A DNA stretch of 64,000 nucleotides from the NCBI RefSeq assembly GCF_037893185.1, contig NZ_CP140772.1, positions 4,464,001 through 4,528,000 on the forward strand, given 5' to 3'. The notes under the pieces are model-generated. The model was not told where the DNA came from. It was given only the letters and a program-made list of their open reading frames with translations, and searched no databases. Below, in pieces: positions 53,448-62,605 of this stretch. Source of the DNA: Chitinophaga sp. 180180018-3 (lineage in GTDB: Bacteria; Bacteroidota; Bacteroidia; Chitinophagales; Chitinophagaceae). The position numbers and the translations under genes are program-made. Position 1 is the stretch's first letter; each line of letters begins with the position of its first letter.

Positions 53448-54917
53448 CTACACCCCATCCGTCCTGATCTGCGCCAGCAAACTCTCCAGATTAACCGTAG
53501 CAAACCCGGAAGCATAATCAGACAACCCATAGGGGATCACCAATTCATTATTATGTATCATAGATCCACAGGAGTACAATACATTAGGTACATACCCTTC
53601 CCGTTCGTCTTTATTAGGCATTAGCAACGGTTCCCGGAGCCGCCCTATTTCCCGGGTAGGATTATCGAGGTCCAGCAGACTGGCGCCGATGCAATAGGTA
53701 CGCATAGGCCCCACACCATGCGTAATCACCAGCCACCCATCCGCTGTTTCAATGGGTGAGCCGCAGTTGCCCACCTGCACGAATTCCCAGGCATATTTCG
53801 GGGTATGCAGGATCTGGGGATTCTCCCAGATATTGATCCTGTCGGAATACATGATATAGCCGTTGATGCCATCAATGCGGGAGATCATGGCATAGCGCCC
53901 GTTGATCTTCCTGGGAAACAGCGCCAGGTTCTTATTCTGGGCGCCTTCTCCGTATAATGGCATGATCCGGAAGGAGTAAAAGTCTTTTGTTTCGAGGAGT
54001 TTGGGCTGTATGGTCATCCCATCGTAAGCGGTGTAGGTGGCGTAATAAGTTACCGTACCGTCTTCACTGGTATATTTTACAAAACGTGCATCCTCAATAC
54101 CCCGGCTTTCTGCTTCTGAGTAGGGGAATATCACACGGTCCGACAGATCCGTATCCAGTGAAAAATTCAGTTCATAATAAGAATCAGCCAGCCACAGCAC
54201 CCTTTCCAGGCTTTTTTTCAGGAGATGATCCACCTGGAATCGTTGCTGCATTTCGCGGATCACTTTCTTCAGTGCCATATATTCGAACTGATCCGGCAGG
54301 CTGGTTTGTATTTCCTGTATCAATGAGTCCGGAAGATGGATGGACACGGCGTTTTGAAAGAAAGATTGTTTGTGGTAGATAGAATTGCGTATGACCTCTG
54401 CTTCATCTACATAGTTGCCGGCATCTGTGAGGGTAATCTCATTTTGTTTGTTGATAACACCGGAACGGAAAGCGATGGAGGACACATGGCCTTCGCCCAC
54501 TGCGCGGAAACTGAGGATCACTCTCTTCTCTCCCAGCTCCAGCCCGCTCTGGTCTACATCTTCAATCAGTGAAGGATTAAAAAAAGCGGCTGATTCGATG
54601 GAATATTCATTGGTGAAGTAAGAGCCTGTCAACAGCTTACGTTTCAGCGACAGGTTCTCGTAATCGATTTGCAGACCGGGGAACAAATGTCGCAACCGGT
54701 CTGCATGTCGTTCAAAAATACGCGTGATATTTCTATGACGGCGTGAAAATTCTCTCAGTATAGGCATTATCGTTATGTCCACTTCGGAATCACTCATGGC
54801 GGCCACCTGCTGAATGATTGATTTAGCTCTGGCTTCGCCATTGAAGAAAAACCTTGCTACCACCCTTTTCAGGTCAGGGTATACTTTCGTCGTTTTCCGT
54901 TCGATAGACAAACGCAT
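53448..54917 (-). CDS. GH130 family glycoside phosphorylase or hydrolase
   Basis: A 489-residue five-bladed beta-propeller enzyme of family GH130, which phosphorolyses or hydrolyses beta-mannosides. The motif SRGIEDARFVKYTSEDG (around residue 270) holds the catalytic Asp, and GNCGSPIETADGWLVITHGV gives phosphate- and sugar-binding residues. The N-terminal 150 residues are an additional helical module, as in the longer GH130 members. It begins 15 nt after glgC in the same direction, so it belongs to the glycogen operon; its link to glycogen is not explained by known family activity. Confidence 0.88.
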   Translation of the reverse strand: MRLSIERKTTKVYPDLKRVVARFFFNGEARAKSIIQQVAAMSDSEVDITIMPILREFSRRHRNITRIFERHADRLRHLFPGLQIDYENLSLKRKLLTGSYFTNEYSIESAAFFNPSLIEDVDQSGLELGEKRVILSFRAVGEGHVSSIAFRSGVINKQNEITLTDAGNYVDEAEVIRNSIYHKQSFFQNAVSIHLPDSLIQEIQTSLPDQFEYMALKKVIREMQQRFQVDHLLKKSLERVLWLADSYYELNFSLDTDLSDRVIFPYSEAESRGIEDARFVKYTSEDGTVTYYATYTAYDGMTIQPKLLETKDFYSFRIMPLYGEGAQNKNLALFPRKINGRYAMISRIDGINGYIMYSDRINIWENPQILHTPKYAWEFVQVGNCGSPIETADGWLVITHGVGPMRTYCIGASLLDLDNPTREIGRLREPLLMPNKDEREGYVPNVLYSCGSMIHNNELVIPYGLSDYASGFATVNLESLLAQIRTDGV

Positions 54918-54932
54918 GTGTATCGGTATTAG

Positions 54933-56237
54933 TTAAATACTGAATCCATCTTCGAGGACTACGCCTTTTTTCACAACAACGATGCCGTCTTTCACTGTAT
55001 ATTTTTCAAAATCCCCGTCGGCCAGGTGTTTACCGCCATTGATATGTACACCGTTGCCTATGCGGCAGTTTTTATCGATGATCGCGTTGTTGATCACACA
55101 GTTTTCGCCAATTCCCATGAGGGGATTGCCGGAAGCCCTGGATTCTTCAATTTCTTCGAGGGTCTGGTAATAGTCGCTACCCATGATATAGGCATTGCTG
55201 ATCACCGAGCCTTTACCGATACGCGTACGGATACCTACTACTACCCTTTCCAGCTTCTCTGCCATTATAATACAACCATCGGCGATCATTGTTTGGGCAG
55301 CGGTACCGGAAATTTTGGTAGGCGGCAGCATACGGGCACGGGAATAGATGACCTGCGATTTATCGAAGAGGTTAAACAGGGGGATATCGTCGGTCAGGCC
55401 GATGTTCGCTTCAAAAAATGACTGGATATTACCGATATCTGTCCAGTATCCTTCATACTGGTAGCTGAAGATCCGGCGTTTACTTTCGATGGCATGAGGA
55501 ATCAGCTGCTTGCCGAAGTCCGCGGCTTCCGGCTGTGCATTGAGCATGTCGAAAAGCACCTGCCTGTTGAAGATGTAGATACCCATACTGGCCAGGTATA
55601 TACGTCCTTCCCGCTGCATCTCCTCGCTTACTTCCGAAGCCCAGGGCGGCAAAGCAGCCTGGGAAGGCTTCTCTGTAAAGGAAACGATAGCGCCATTATC
55701 ATCTTCCTTTAAAATACCAAAATCGGAAGCATCCTTTCCACTAACAGGAATAGTGGCAATAGAGATCTCGGCATTGTTCTCAATGTGGTGCTTAATCATC
55801 TTCGCGAAATCCATCTGGTACAACTGGTCGCCGGAGAGAATCAGCACATACTTAAACTCGAAGTTCTCCATGTGATGGATACACTGCCTAACCGCATCCG
55901 CTGTACCCTGGTACCAGGTGGGGTTATCGGGGGTTTGTTCTGCTGCAAGAATATCCACAAAACCCTTATCAAAATTGCTGAAGTGATAAGTGTTTTTGAT
56001 ATGCTTGTTCAGGGAAGCGGAGTTGAACTGCGTGAGTACAAAAATGCGGTTCAGATCAGCATTCAAACAATTGGAGATGGGAATATCCACCAATCTGTAT
56101 TTACCGGCCAAGGGCACCGCGGGTTTCGAACGACGGCGGGTAAGCGGATACAGGCGGGTGCCGGCCCCCCCTCCGAGAATAATGGACATTACATCGTTTG
56201 TCATAAATGGAATTGGTTTTAGATGATCATCATTCAA
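54933..56237 (-). CDS. glgC: Glucose-1-phosphate adenylyltransferase
   Basis: A 434-residue enzyme making ADP-glucose from ATP and glucose-1-phosphate, the committed step of glycogen synthesis. The nucleotide-binding start is IILGGGAGTRLYPLTRRRSK (about residues 18-37) with KPAVPLAGKYRLVDIPISN; the substrate motif is SMGIYIFNRQVL, and a left-handed beta-helix closes the protein. The start could also be 11 codons later (MTNDVMSI). It lies 9 nt after glgA. Confidence 0.95.
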   Translation of the reverse strand: MNDDHLKPIPFMTNDVMSIILGGGAGTRLYPLTRRRSKPAVPLAGKYRLVDIPISNCLNADLNRIFVLTQFNSASLNKHIKNTYHFSNFDKGFVDILAAEQTPDNPTWYQGTADAVRQCIHHMENFEFKYVLILSGDQLYQMDFAKMIKHHIENNAEISIATIPVSGKDASDFGILKEDDNGAIVSFTEKPSQAALPPWASEVSEEMQREGRIYLASMGIYIFNRQVLFDMLNAQPEAADFGKQLIPHAIESKRRIFSYQYEGYWTDIGNIQSFFEANIGLTDDIPLFNLFDKSQVIYSRARMLPPTKISGTAAQTMIADGCIIMAEKLERVVVGIRTRIGKGSVISNAYIMGSDYYQTLEEIEESRASGNPLMGIGENCVINNAIIDKNCRIGNGVHINGGKHLADGDFEKYTVKDGIVVVKKGVVLEDGFSI

Positions 56238-56246
56238 AATTCTAAA

Positions 56247-57662
56247 CTATTTCAGGCTATTGTACATTTCCTGGTAATGCTGTGCGGAGCTTACCCAGGA
56301 GTGGTCAATACTCATGCCTCTCAGCCGGATCTCTTTCAGATGACTGGTGTCATGATACAACTCTATGGCTCTTTTAACGGAATAACAAACGTCCCAGGCC
56401 GAGGCCTGGTTGAAGCGGATACCCACTCCGTCTTTATCTCCAAAGTCGACTACAGTATCCTTCAATCCTCCGGTGCTACGCACCATTGGCACAGCGCCAT
56501 AACGCAGGGCATACATCTGATTGAGCCCGCATGGCTCTACTCTCGAAGGCATCAGGAGAAAATCGGTACCGGCATAGATCTGGTGCGACAGGGTTTCGTC
56601 GTACCCCAGGTGGATATTGAAGCCATAGCTGACCACCTGGCGGGTTTGCTGCAACGACCATTCGATATGCGGATCGCCGCTCCCCAGCACCAGGAAGTTC
56701 ACTTCCCCCGGCAATTCGTGCAGGGAACGGCCTATTATTTCAGGGAGCAGATCGGCGCCTTTATCGCCTACCAGTCGCCCGATGAACGACACCAGCGGCA
56801 GGGAAGCATCCAGGCCGAAACGCTCGCATAGTTGTAATTTATTGGCATGTTTGCCTTCCGTTACCGAACCCAGGTCATAGTTCTGCGGCAACATATGATC
56901 CGCCGCAGGGTCCCATACCACCGAGTCGATACCGTTGAGGATACCCATCATTTTCCCCCGTTCCGCGCTGATCAGGCTTTCCAGCCCGTTGGCGTTACTA
57001 TAAAGCTCTTCCAGGTATCCCGGGGAAACGGTGGTCACCCTCCAGGCACATTTGATGGCCGACGCCAGCGGGTTGATCGCCCCGTTCCAGTCGAGCATAC
57101 CCGACTTCCACAGGTCGAACGCAGGAAGCAGGTACTGCTGATCCCATCCAAACTGGCCCTGGTATTGGGCATTATGGATAGTCAATACCGTAGGAATATG
57201 CGACAGCCGCGCATATTTATATCCGTAATTGAGCAGGAAAGGCAATATTCCTGCCTGATGATCATGGCAATGAATCACATCAGGAGCATGATTCCATTCA
57301 TTGAGCCAGTCGAGCACCGCCACCTGGAAGCCCAGAAAACGCTCGGTATCATTCTGATAACCGTACACGCCCGTTGTATCCAGCAGGCCGGGAATATCGA
57401 GCAGATACAGGTCGAACTCCAGCTCGTTGCTGCGTTCCTTCAAAACATTAAAATGGTACCAGTTATGGCCCAGCCACATTCCGCCCTGATGCACGACATC
57501 AAATTCATGCGTATCATAATAACGGGTCCTGTAAGCAGGCACCACAACTTTGGCAAAATTACCTGCCTGATGCTGATACTTGGGGAGTGCTCCCACTACA
57601 TCCCCCAGGCCACCCACTTTGGCTACCGGGTAACATTCCGCGCTGACGTGTAAAATCTCCAT
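56247..57662 (-). CDS. glgA: Glycogen synthase
   Basis: A 471-residue GT5 enzyme adding ADP-glucose to the growing alpha-1,4-glucan. The donor-binding KVGGLGDVVG (residues 15-24) and the C-terminal SRVEPCGLNQMYALRYGAVP with RSTGGLKDTV are typical. First gene of the operon glgA-glgC-GH130. It diverges from the DUF72 gene; palindrome F fills part of the gap. Confidence 0.95.
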   Translation of the reverse strand: MEILHVSAECYPVAKVGGLGDVVGALPKYQHQAGNFAKVVVPAYRTRYYDTHEFDVVHQGGMWLGHNWYHFNVLKERSNELEFDLYLLDIPGLLDTTGVYGYQNDTERFLGFQVAVLDWLNEWNHAPDVIHCHDHQAGILPFLLNYGYKYARLSHIPTVLTIHNAQYQGQFGWDQQYLLPAFDLWKSGMLDWNGAINPLASAIKCAWRVTTVSPGYLEELYSNANGLESLISAERGKMMGILNGIDSVVWDPAADHMLPQNYDLGSVTEGKHANKLQLCERFGLDASLPLVSFIGRLVGDKGADLLPEIIGRSLHELPGEVNFLVLGSGDPHIEWSLQQTRQVVSYGFNIHLGYDETLSHQIYAGTDFLLMPSRVEPCGLNQMYALRYGAVPMVRSTGGLKDTVVDFGDKDGVGIRFNQASAWDVCYSVKRAIELYHDTSHLKEIRLRGMSIDHSWVSSAQHYQEMYNSLK

Positions 57663-57720
57663 GCTAATTAGTTGGTTGTCTTTATTAAGTTAAAATGTAA
57701 AAACTAGAAAACAAAGAAAA

Positions 57721-57832
57721 AATTAAGAATTGGGAAAGAAGAATTAAGAAACAGCGCGAAGACCCAGGCAAATAATACTATCCGCTTAGGTCTTCTCGCT
57801 GTTTCTTAATTCTTCCTTCCCAATTCTTAATT
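57721..57832. repeat. Core palindrome F (49-nt arms, imperfect)
   Basis: Arms 57721-57769 and 57784-57832 are inverted copies with four mismatches, three of them in the core (GCGAAGACCCAGGC against GAGAAGACCTAAGC). It lies between divergent genes, where no message should end. It is the only copy whose core no longer pairs perfectly. Confidence 0.9.
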
Positions 57833-57841
57833 GTTATTTTC

Positions 57842-57849
57842 TATCTTTG
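57842..57849 (+). promoter_or_regulatory. -7 promoter element of the DUF72 gene
   Basis: TATCTTTG is an exact TAnnTTTG match, 23 nt before the ATG at 57873 and 9 nt after palindrome F. Confidence 0.55.
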
Positions 57850-57872
57850 ATAGAACTCTAACACAGAAGCTT

Positions 57873-58763
57873 ATGGATTTCGGCGCCGTTCCTACCTCCA
57901 TGCTGATGGACATCGATTTTAAACTACCTGCTGAGCCGGTGTTCAACAAGAAAGTACTTAAAGGGAAACCAGTGAAAAAACCGGAGATCTGGCTTGGATG
58001 TGCCAAGTGGGGTCGTAAGGAATGGTTGGGTAAAATATATCCCAAAGGCACTAAAGAGGCCGATTTCCTGGGGGAATATGTACATCACTTCAACAGTATT
58101 GAGCTGAATGCCACGCATTACCAGATCTATGGTCCGGAAACCATTGCCAAATGGGATGCAAAGGCCAGGGGGCTGTCGTTTAAGTTTTGCCCTAAGGTGC
58201 CACAAAGCATTAGCCATTTCAGCACGCTGGTGAATGCCGGCGATAAAACCAGCGCTTTTCTGGAAGGCGTGTTTGCCTTCGGACAGCACCTGGGACCGAT
58301 CTTCCTGCAGCTGAGCGATAAATTCGGGCCGGTGAAACGGGAAAACCTGTACCAATATCTGGCCTCGTTACCGAAAGACCTCCAGTTTTTTGTGGAATTA
58401 AGACATAAACAGTGGTATGAAGATGAGGCCATCCGCCTGGAGCTGTTCGAAAAACTGCGCCAGCTGAATGTGGGCGCCATTATCACCGATACTTCCGGCA
58501 GAAGAGACGTGTGCCATATGCACCTGACCGTACCGAAGATCTTTATACGTTTCGTGGGAAACAGTCTGCATCCAACGGATTATACCCGGATCGACGACTG
58601 GGCCAACCGTATCAAATACTGGCTGGATCAGGGCCTGAAAGAAGTGTATTTCTTCATGCATATGCACGATGAGGCACAGTCGCCCGAACTGGCGGCCTAC
58701 CTGGCCGACAAGATCGAAGCCGTATGCGGGGTACCGGTAAAAAAGCCCAAATTCGTGGAATAA
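57873..58763 (+). CDS. DUF72 (YecE-like) protein
   Basis: A 296-residue TIM-barrel protein of the DUF72 family. Visible family marks are IWLGCAKWGRKEWLGKIYP, HFNSIELNATHYQIYG, SFKFCPKVPQSISHF and FVELRHKQWYEDE. The biochemical role is not established. The ATG at 57873 was chosen since an upstream TTG at 57831 lies inside the palindrome and ahead of the promoter element. It is followed 98 nt later by the FAD/Fe-S gene. Confidence 0.88.
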   Translation: MDFGAVPTSMLMDIDFKLPAEPVFNKKVLKGKPVKKPEIWLGCAKWGRKEWLGKIYPKGTKEADFLGEYVHHFNSIELNATHYQIYGPETIAKWDAKARGLSFKFCPKVPQSISHFSTLVNAGDKTSAFLEGVFAFGQHLGPIFLQLSDKFGPVKRENLYQYLASLPKDLQFFVELRHKQWYEDEAIRLELFEKLRQLNVGAIITDTSGRRDVCHMHLTVPKIFIRFVGNSLHPTDYTRIDDWANRIKYWLDQGLKEVYFFMHMHDEAQSPELAAYLADKIEAVCGVPVKKPKFVE

Positions 58764-58830
58764 AGCGCCAGTCGGCCACATTTTCAATACTACCCGGGGA
58801 ATTTTGCTAAAAAAAGCCGGACTGAAATAT

Positions 58831-58838
58831 TATTTTCG
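58831..58838 (+). promoter_or_regulatory. Possible -7 element of the FAD/Fe-S oxidoreductase gene
   Basis: TATTTTCG differs from TAnnTTTG at one base and lies 23 nt before the ATG at 58862. Confidence 0.35.
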
Positions 58839-58861
58839 CCCTCTCAAAACCGGTACATATC

Positions 58862-61789
58862 ATGATGCGCGATAAGCTAGAGCAATTGGCCCAGAAAATG
58901 GATGGCACGCTTTATACAGACGATACCATGCGAACCCTCTATGCCACCGACGCGTCGGCATACCGTGAAATGCCACTGGCAGTAGCTATTCCACAGCATG
59001 TGGAAGATCTCAAAACGCTGATCGCCTTTGCGCGTGAAAATAAAACCTCCCTGATTCCCCGTACAGCAGGAACCTCGCTGGCCGGACAGGTAGTAGGCAA
59101 CGGGATCATTACCGATGTTTCCCGCACATTTACCAATATACTGGAACTAAATAAGGAAGAAGGATGGGTACGCGTTCAACCGGGCGTTATCCGCGATGAG
59201 CTGAATATGTACCTGAAACCGCATGGTTTCTACTTCGGACCCGAAACCTCCACCGCTAATCGCGCCATGATCGGCGGTATGGTGGGCAACAACTCCTGTG
59301 GCTCCAACTCCGTGGTGTATGGCAGCACCCGCGAACACCTCCTCGAGGTAAAGGCCCTGCTGAGCGACGGTACAGCAGCTACTTTCGGCATCCTGGACAC
59401 AGAAGCTTTCCATCAGAAATGCGAAGGACCGGATACACTGGAAACCAGGATCTATAAGCAGATCCGTACGGCGCTCGGCAACCACAACTACCAGGAAGAG
59501 ATCAGGCGGCAGTTTCCCAAGAAAAGCATTCCGCGCCGGAATACCGGTTATGCGGTAGACCTCCTGCTGGAAACCAACCCGTTCACCGCCGGTACGGAAA
59601 ATTTCAACTTCTGTAAACTGATCGCCGGCTCAGAAGGGACCCTGGCCTTCATTACCGAAATAAAGCTGCATATAGATCCCCTGCCTCCAAAGGAAACAGG
59701 GCTGCTCTGTATTCACTTCAACACGATCGATGAATCGCTGCGTGCCAACATTACCGCCATGGAATTCAAACCCAGCGCCAGCGAACTGATAGATCACTAT
59801 ATCCTGGAATGTACAAAAGATAACATCGAACAAAGCAAGAACCGTTTCTTCGTACAGGGCGATCCCGGTGCCATACTGGTAATAGAATTCTGCCGTAACA
59901 CCCGGGAAGAGATCACTGAAATTGCCGGCCAGCTCGAAGCCAGGCTGCGGGCAGCAGGACTGGGTTACCACTTCCCTCTCCTGTTCGGCGCCGATACCAA
60001 AAAGATCTGGACCCTGCGCAAAGCCGGTCTGGGCCTGCTCAGTAACCTGCCGGGCGACGAAAAAGCCGTGCCGGTAATCGAAGATACCGCCGTGGCCGTG
60101 GAAGACCTCCCCGATTTCATACGCGACTTCAACGATATTCTGAAACGATACGACCTTTACGCCGTACACTACGCCCATGCGGGTAGCGGCGAAATACACC
60201 TGCGCCCTATCATCAACCTGAAAACACCCGAAGGCAACCTGCTGTTCCGTAAGATTGCCGAAGAAATTGCCACCCTCGTAAAAAAATATCATGGCTCCCT
60301 CAGTGGCGAACATGGCGATGGCAGGCTGCGCGGCGAATTCATCAAACAGATGGTGGGCGAAAAAAACTACGAATTACTGCGCCAGATCAAGTATACCTGG
60401 GATCCAGAGAATATCTTCAATCCGAATAAGATCGTGGATACACCGTCCATGAACAGTATGCTGCGCTATGAGCCCGGACAAAAAACGCCGGCGTTCAATA
60501 CCATCTTCCATTTCCCGGAACAAACCATCCTGCAACATGCAGAGCAGTGCAACGGTTCAGGCGATTGCCGCAAAACCCAGCTGAGTGGCGGTACCATGTG
60601 CCCCAGCTATATGGCCACCCGGAATGAAAAAGATACTACCCGCGCCAGGGCCAATATCCTGCGCGAATTCCTGACGCACAGTACCAAAGAAAACCGTTTC
60701 GATCATAAAGAAATCTACGAAGTACTGGACCTCTGCCTCGCCTGTAAAGGCTGTAAGTCGGAATGCCCATCGAATGTAGACATGGCCAAACTGAAGATGG
60801 AATTCCTGCAGCATTACTACGATGCCAACGGCGTACCGATGCGGGCCAATATGATCGGCAACTATTCCAAACTCTCTGCCCTGGCTGCGATAGCACCAGG
60901 CATCTACAATGCCCTGATCAATAATCCGTTCACCGGAGGTATCATCCGCCAGTTCTCCGGGTTCGCTGCCAAACGTTCCCTGCCGGAACTGTACCGCACC
61001 ACCCTGCGTAAATGGTTCTTTGAAAAATGGCCTCAGGAGAAGAAAGGCGCTACCGGCCAACGCAAGGTATACCTGTTCTGCGACGAATTCACGAACTATA
61101 ACGATACGGAAATCGGCATAAAAGCCGTACAGCTGCTGCATCGCCTCGGTTACGATGTGCAGATGACCGACCACCCGGAAAGTGCACGCGCGTATATGTC
61201 GAAAGGCCTGCTGCGCAAAGCACGCGTATACGCAGATAAGAATGTTCGTATATTCAGCGACGTTATTAACGAAAATACGCCGCTGTTAGGTATAGAACCC
61301 TCTGCTATCCTGAGTTTCCGCGATGAGTATCCGGATCTTGTCAGCGAAGGGCTCCGGGCACAGGCCAAAACACTGGCTAAGCATGTATTCCTCGTGGATG
61401 AATTTCTTGCCGCAGAAGCGGAAAAAGGGCATATCACCGCTGCACAGTTTACCACGCAGCCTCAACACATAAAACTGCATGGCCATTGCCAGCAGAAAGC
61501 TTTATCATCTGCAGCGTACAGCCAGCAAATACTGTCGTTGCCAAAGAATTACACCGTGGAGGTGATCCCCTCCGGGTGCTGCGGTATGGCGGGCTCCTTT
61601 GGATATGAAAAAGAGCATTATGATCTGAGTATGCAAATTGGAGAACTGGTGCTGTTCCCGGCAGTACGTAACGCCACTGCAGGTACTATTATAGCAGCGC
61701 CGGGCACCAGCTGCCGTCACCAGGTAAAAGATGGTACCGGAGTGAAAGCATTACACCCGGTGGAGATATTGTACAACAGCCTGGCCTGA
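58862..61789 (+). CDS. FAD-binding and iron-sulfur oxidoreductase (GlcD-GlpC-like fusion)
   Basis: A 975-residue fusion. Residues 1-540 are a FAD-linked oxidase of the VAO type, with RTAGTSLAGQVVGNG and NSCGSNSVVYGSTREHLLEV; GEHGDGRLRG closes this half. Then come two 4Fe-4S motifs (CNGSGDC at 563 with MCPS, and LCLACKGCKSECP with cysteines 625, 628, 631, 635) and a CCG-domain end with GHCQQKAL and SGCCGMAGSFG. Such proteins oxidise D-2-hydroxy acids (lactate, glycolate or similar) and pass electrons to the quinone pool. Substrate not readable. Confidence 0.9.
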   Translation: MMRDKLEQLAQKMDGTLYTDDTMRTLYATDASAYREMPLAVAIPQHVEDLKTLIAFARENKTSLIPRTAGTSLAGQVVGNGIITDVSRTFTNILELNKEEGWVRVQPGVIRDELNMYLKPHGFYFGPETSTANRAMIGGMVGNNSCGSNSVVYGSTREHLLEVKALLSDGTAATFGILDTEAFHQKCEGPDTLETRIYKQIRTALGNHNYQEEIRRQFPKKSIPRRNTGYAVDLLLETNPFTAGTENFNFCKLIAGSEGTLAFITEIKLHIDPLPPKETGLLCIHFNTIDESLRANITAMEFKPSASELIDHYILECTKDNIEQSKNRFFVQGDPGAILVIEFCRNTREEITEIAGQLEARLRAAGLGYHFPLLFGADTKKIWTLRKAGLGLLSNLPGDEKAVPVIEDTAVAVEDLPDFIRDFNDILKRYDLYAVHYAHAGSGEIHLRPIINLKTPEGNLLFRKIAEEIATLVKKYHGSLSGEHGDGRLRGEFIKQMVGEKNYELLRQIKYTWDPENIFNPNKIVDTPSMNSMLRYEPGQKTPAFNTIFHFPEQTILQHAEQCNGSGDCRKTQLSGGTMCPSYMATRNEKDTTRARANILREFLTHSTKENRFDHKEIYEVLDLCLACKGCKSECPSNVDMAKLKMEFLQHYYDANGVPMRANMIGNYSKLSALAAIAPGIYNALINNPFTGGIIRQFSGFAAKRSLPELYRTTLRKWFFEKWPQEKKGATGQRKVYLFCDEFTNYNDTEIGIKAVQLLHRLGYDVQMTDHPESARAYMSKGLLRKARVYADKNVRIFSDVINENTPLLGIEPSAILSFRDEYPDLVSEGLRAQAKTLAKHVFLVDEFLAAEAEKGHITAAQFTTQPQHIKLHGHCQQKALSSAAYSQQILSLPKNYTVEVIPSGCCGMAGSFGYEKEHYDLSMQIGELVLFPAVRNATAGTIIAAPGTSCRHQVKDGTGVKALHPVEILYNSLA

Positions 61790-61832
61790 ACCAGCTGAAA
61801 CAGCCGGGCGTAGCATTACCTGCGCCTGGCGT

Positions 61833-62588
61833 TTATACGTTCCCGATATATAACATTGTTTCGTAGTGGAACTTTACCATTCCCTGCTCCTGGTGTTTTT
61901 CGAACAGGTCTTCCAGCGCACTGATCATAGGCTCATAAGCCGGTTCACCTTTTTCAGGTGTATAGGAAGATGACAACAATCTACCTTTCAGCGCCGCAAA
62001 ATCAAATACCTGTGCATTCTGAAAAGATTTTTCCCTCATAGTACCAGGGGAAAAGAAAGCAGAGAGCTCAGCAGGGCCAACATTACGGTGGGTCATGTCT
62101 TTATAATCATTGGCATACTGGTGCAACAGTTTTTCATACCCTTTTTCGAAAGGCAATGCTGCCTGCCGTACATTCCACATCAGCACCGTTTGCGCACCCT
62201 TTCGGGCAATGCGGCGGAACTCCGGTGCAGCCGCCTGCTGATCGAACCAGTGAAAAGCCGTACCGGCCACAATCAGATCCATGGATGCATCCGGTAATGT
62301 GGTATGTTCAGCCGTGCCGTTTACGGCGCTAAAGCCCGGATAACGCTGCAGTAGCGCGATACAGGCTTCTCTCATTTCCGGATTAGGCTCTACAGCGTAT
62401 ACCTTATTGCCGTTATCCAAAAAAGGCTGGGCGGAAATACCGGTACCAGCGCCGATATCCGCCACTACCCACTCACGGGTAAGACCAGCTTCGGCCTCCA
62501 GAAAAGGAATAACGGCCGCAGGGTAATGCGGCCGGTATTTCACGTAATTATCTACGCGGGAACTAAATCGTTCAGTGTTCTTTTTCAT
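61833..62588 (-). CDS. Class I SAM-dependent methyltransferase
   Basis: A 251-residue methyltransferase. The SAM loop is VVADIGAGTGISAQPFLDNG (about residues 40-59), followed by VYAVEPNPEMREAC, and DLIVAGTAFHWFD. The closest feel is the UbiE/Trm-like Methyltransf_11 group with an unknown small-molecule acceptor. It begins 17 nt after the RND pump gene in the same direction, so it is probably transcribed with it. Confidence 0.85.
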   Translation of the reverse strand: MKKNTERFSSRVDNYVKYRPHYPAAVIPFLEAEAGLTREWVVADIGAGTGISAQPFLDNGNKVYAVEPNPEMREACIALLQRYPGFSAVNGTAEHTTLPDASMDLIVAGTAFHWFDQQAAAPEFRRIARKGAQTVLMWNVRQAALPFEKGYEKLLHQYANDYKDMTHRNVGPAELSAFFSPGTMREKSFQNAQVFDFAALKGRLLSSSYTPEKGEPAYEPMISALEDLFEKHQEQGMVKFHYETMLYIGNV

Positions 62589-62605
62589 GCGTAATGAAGT
62601 TAGGG

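Noticed and set aside
57831..57872. N-terminal extension of the DUF72 protein from a TTG
   Set aside because: The TTG lies in a palindrome arm and upstream of an exact -7 promoter element, so it would not be in the message; the ATG at 57873 fits better.
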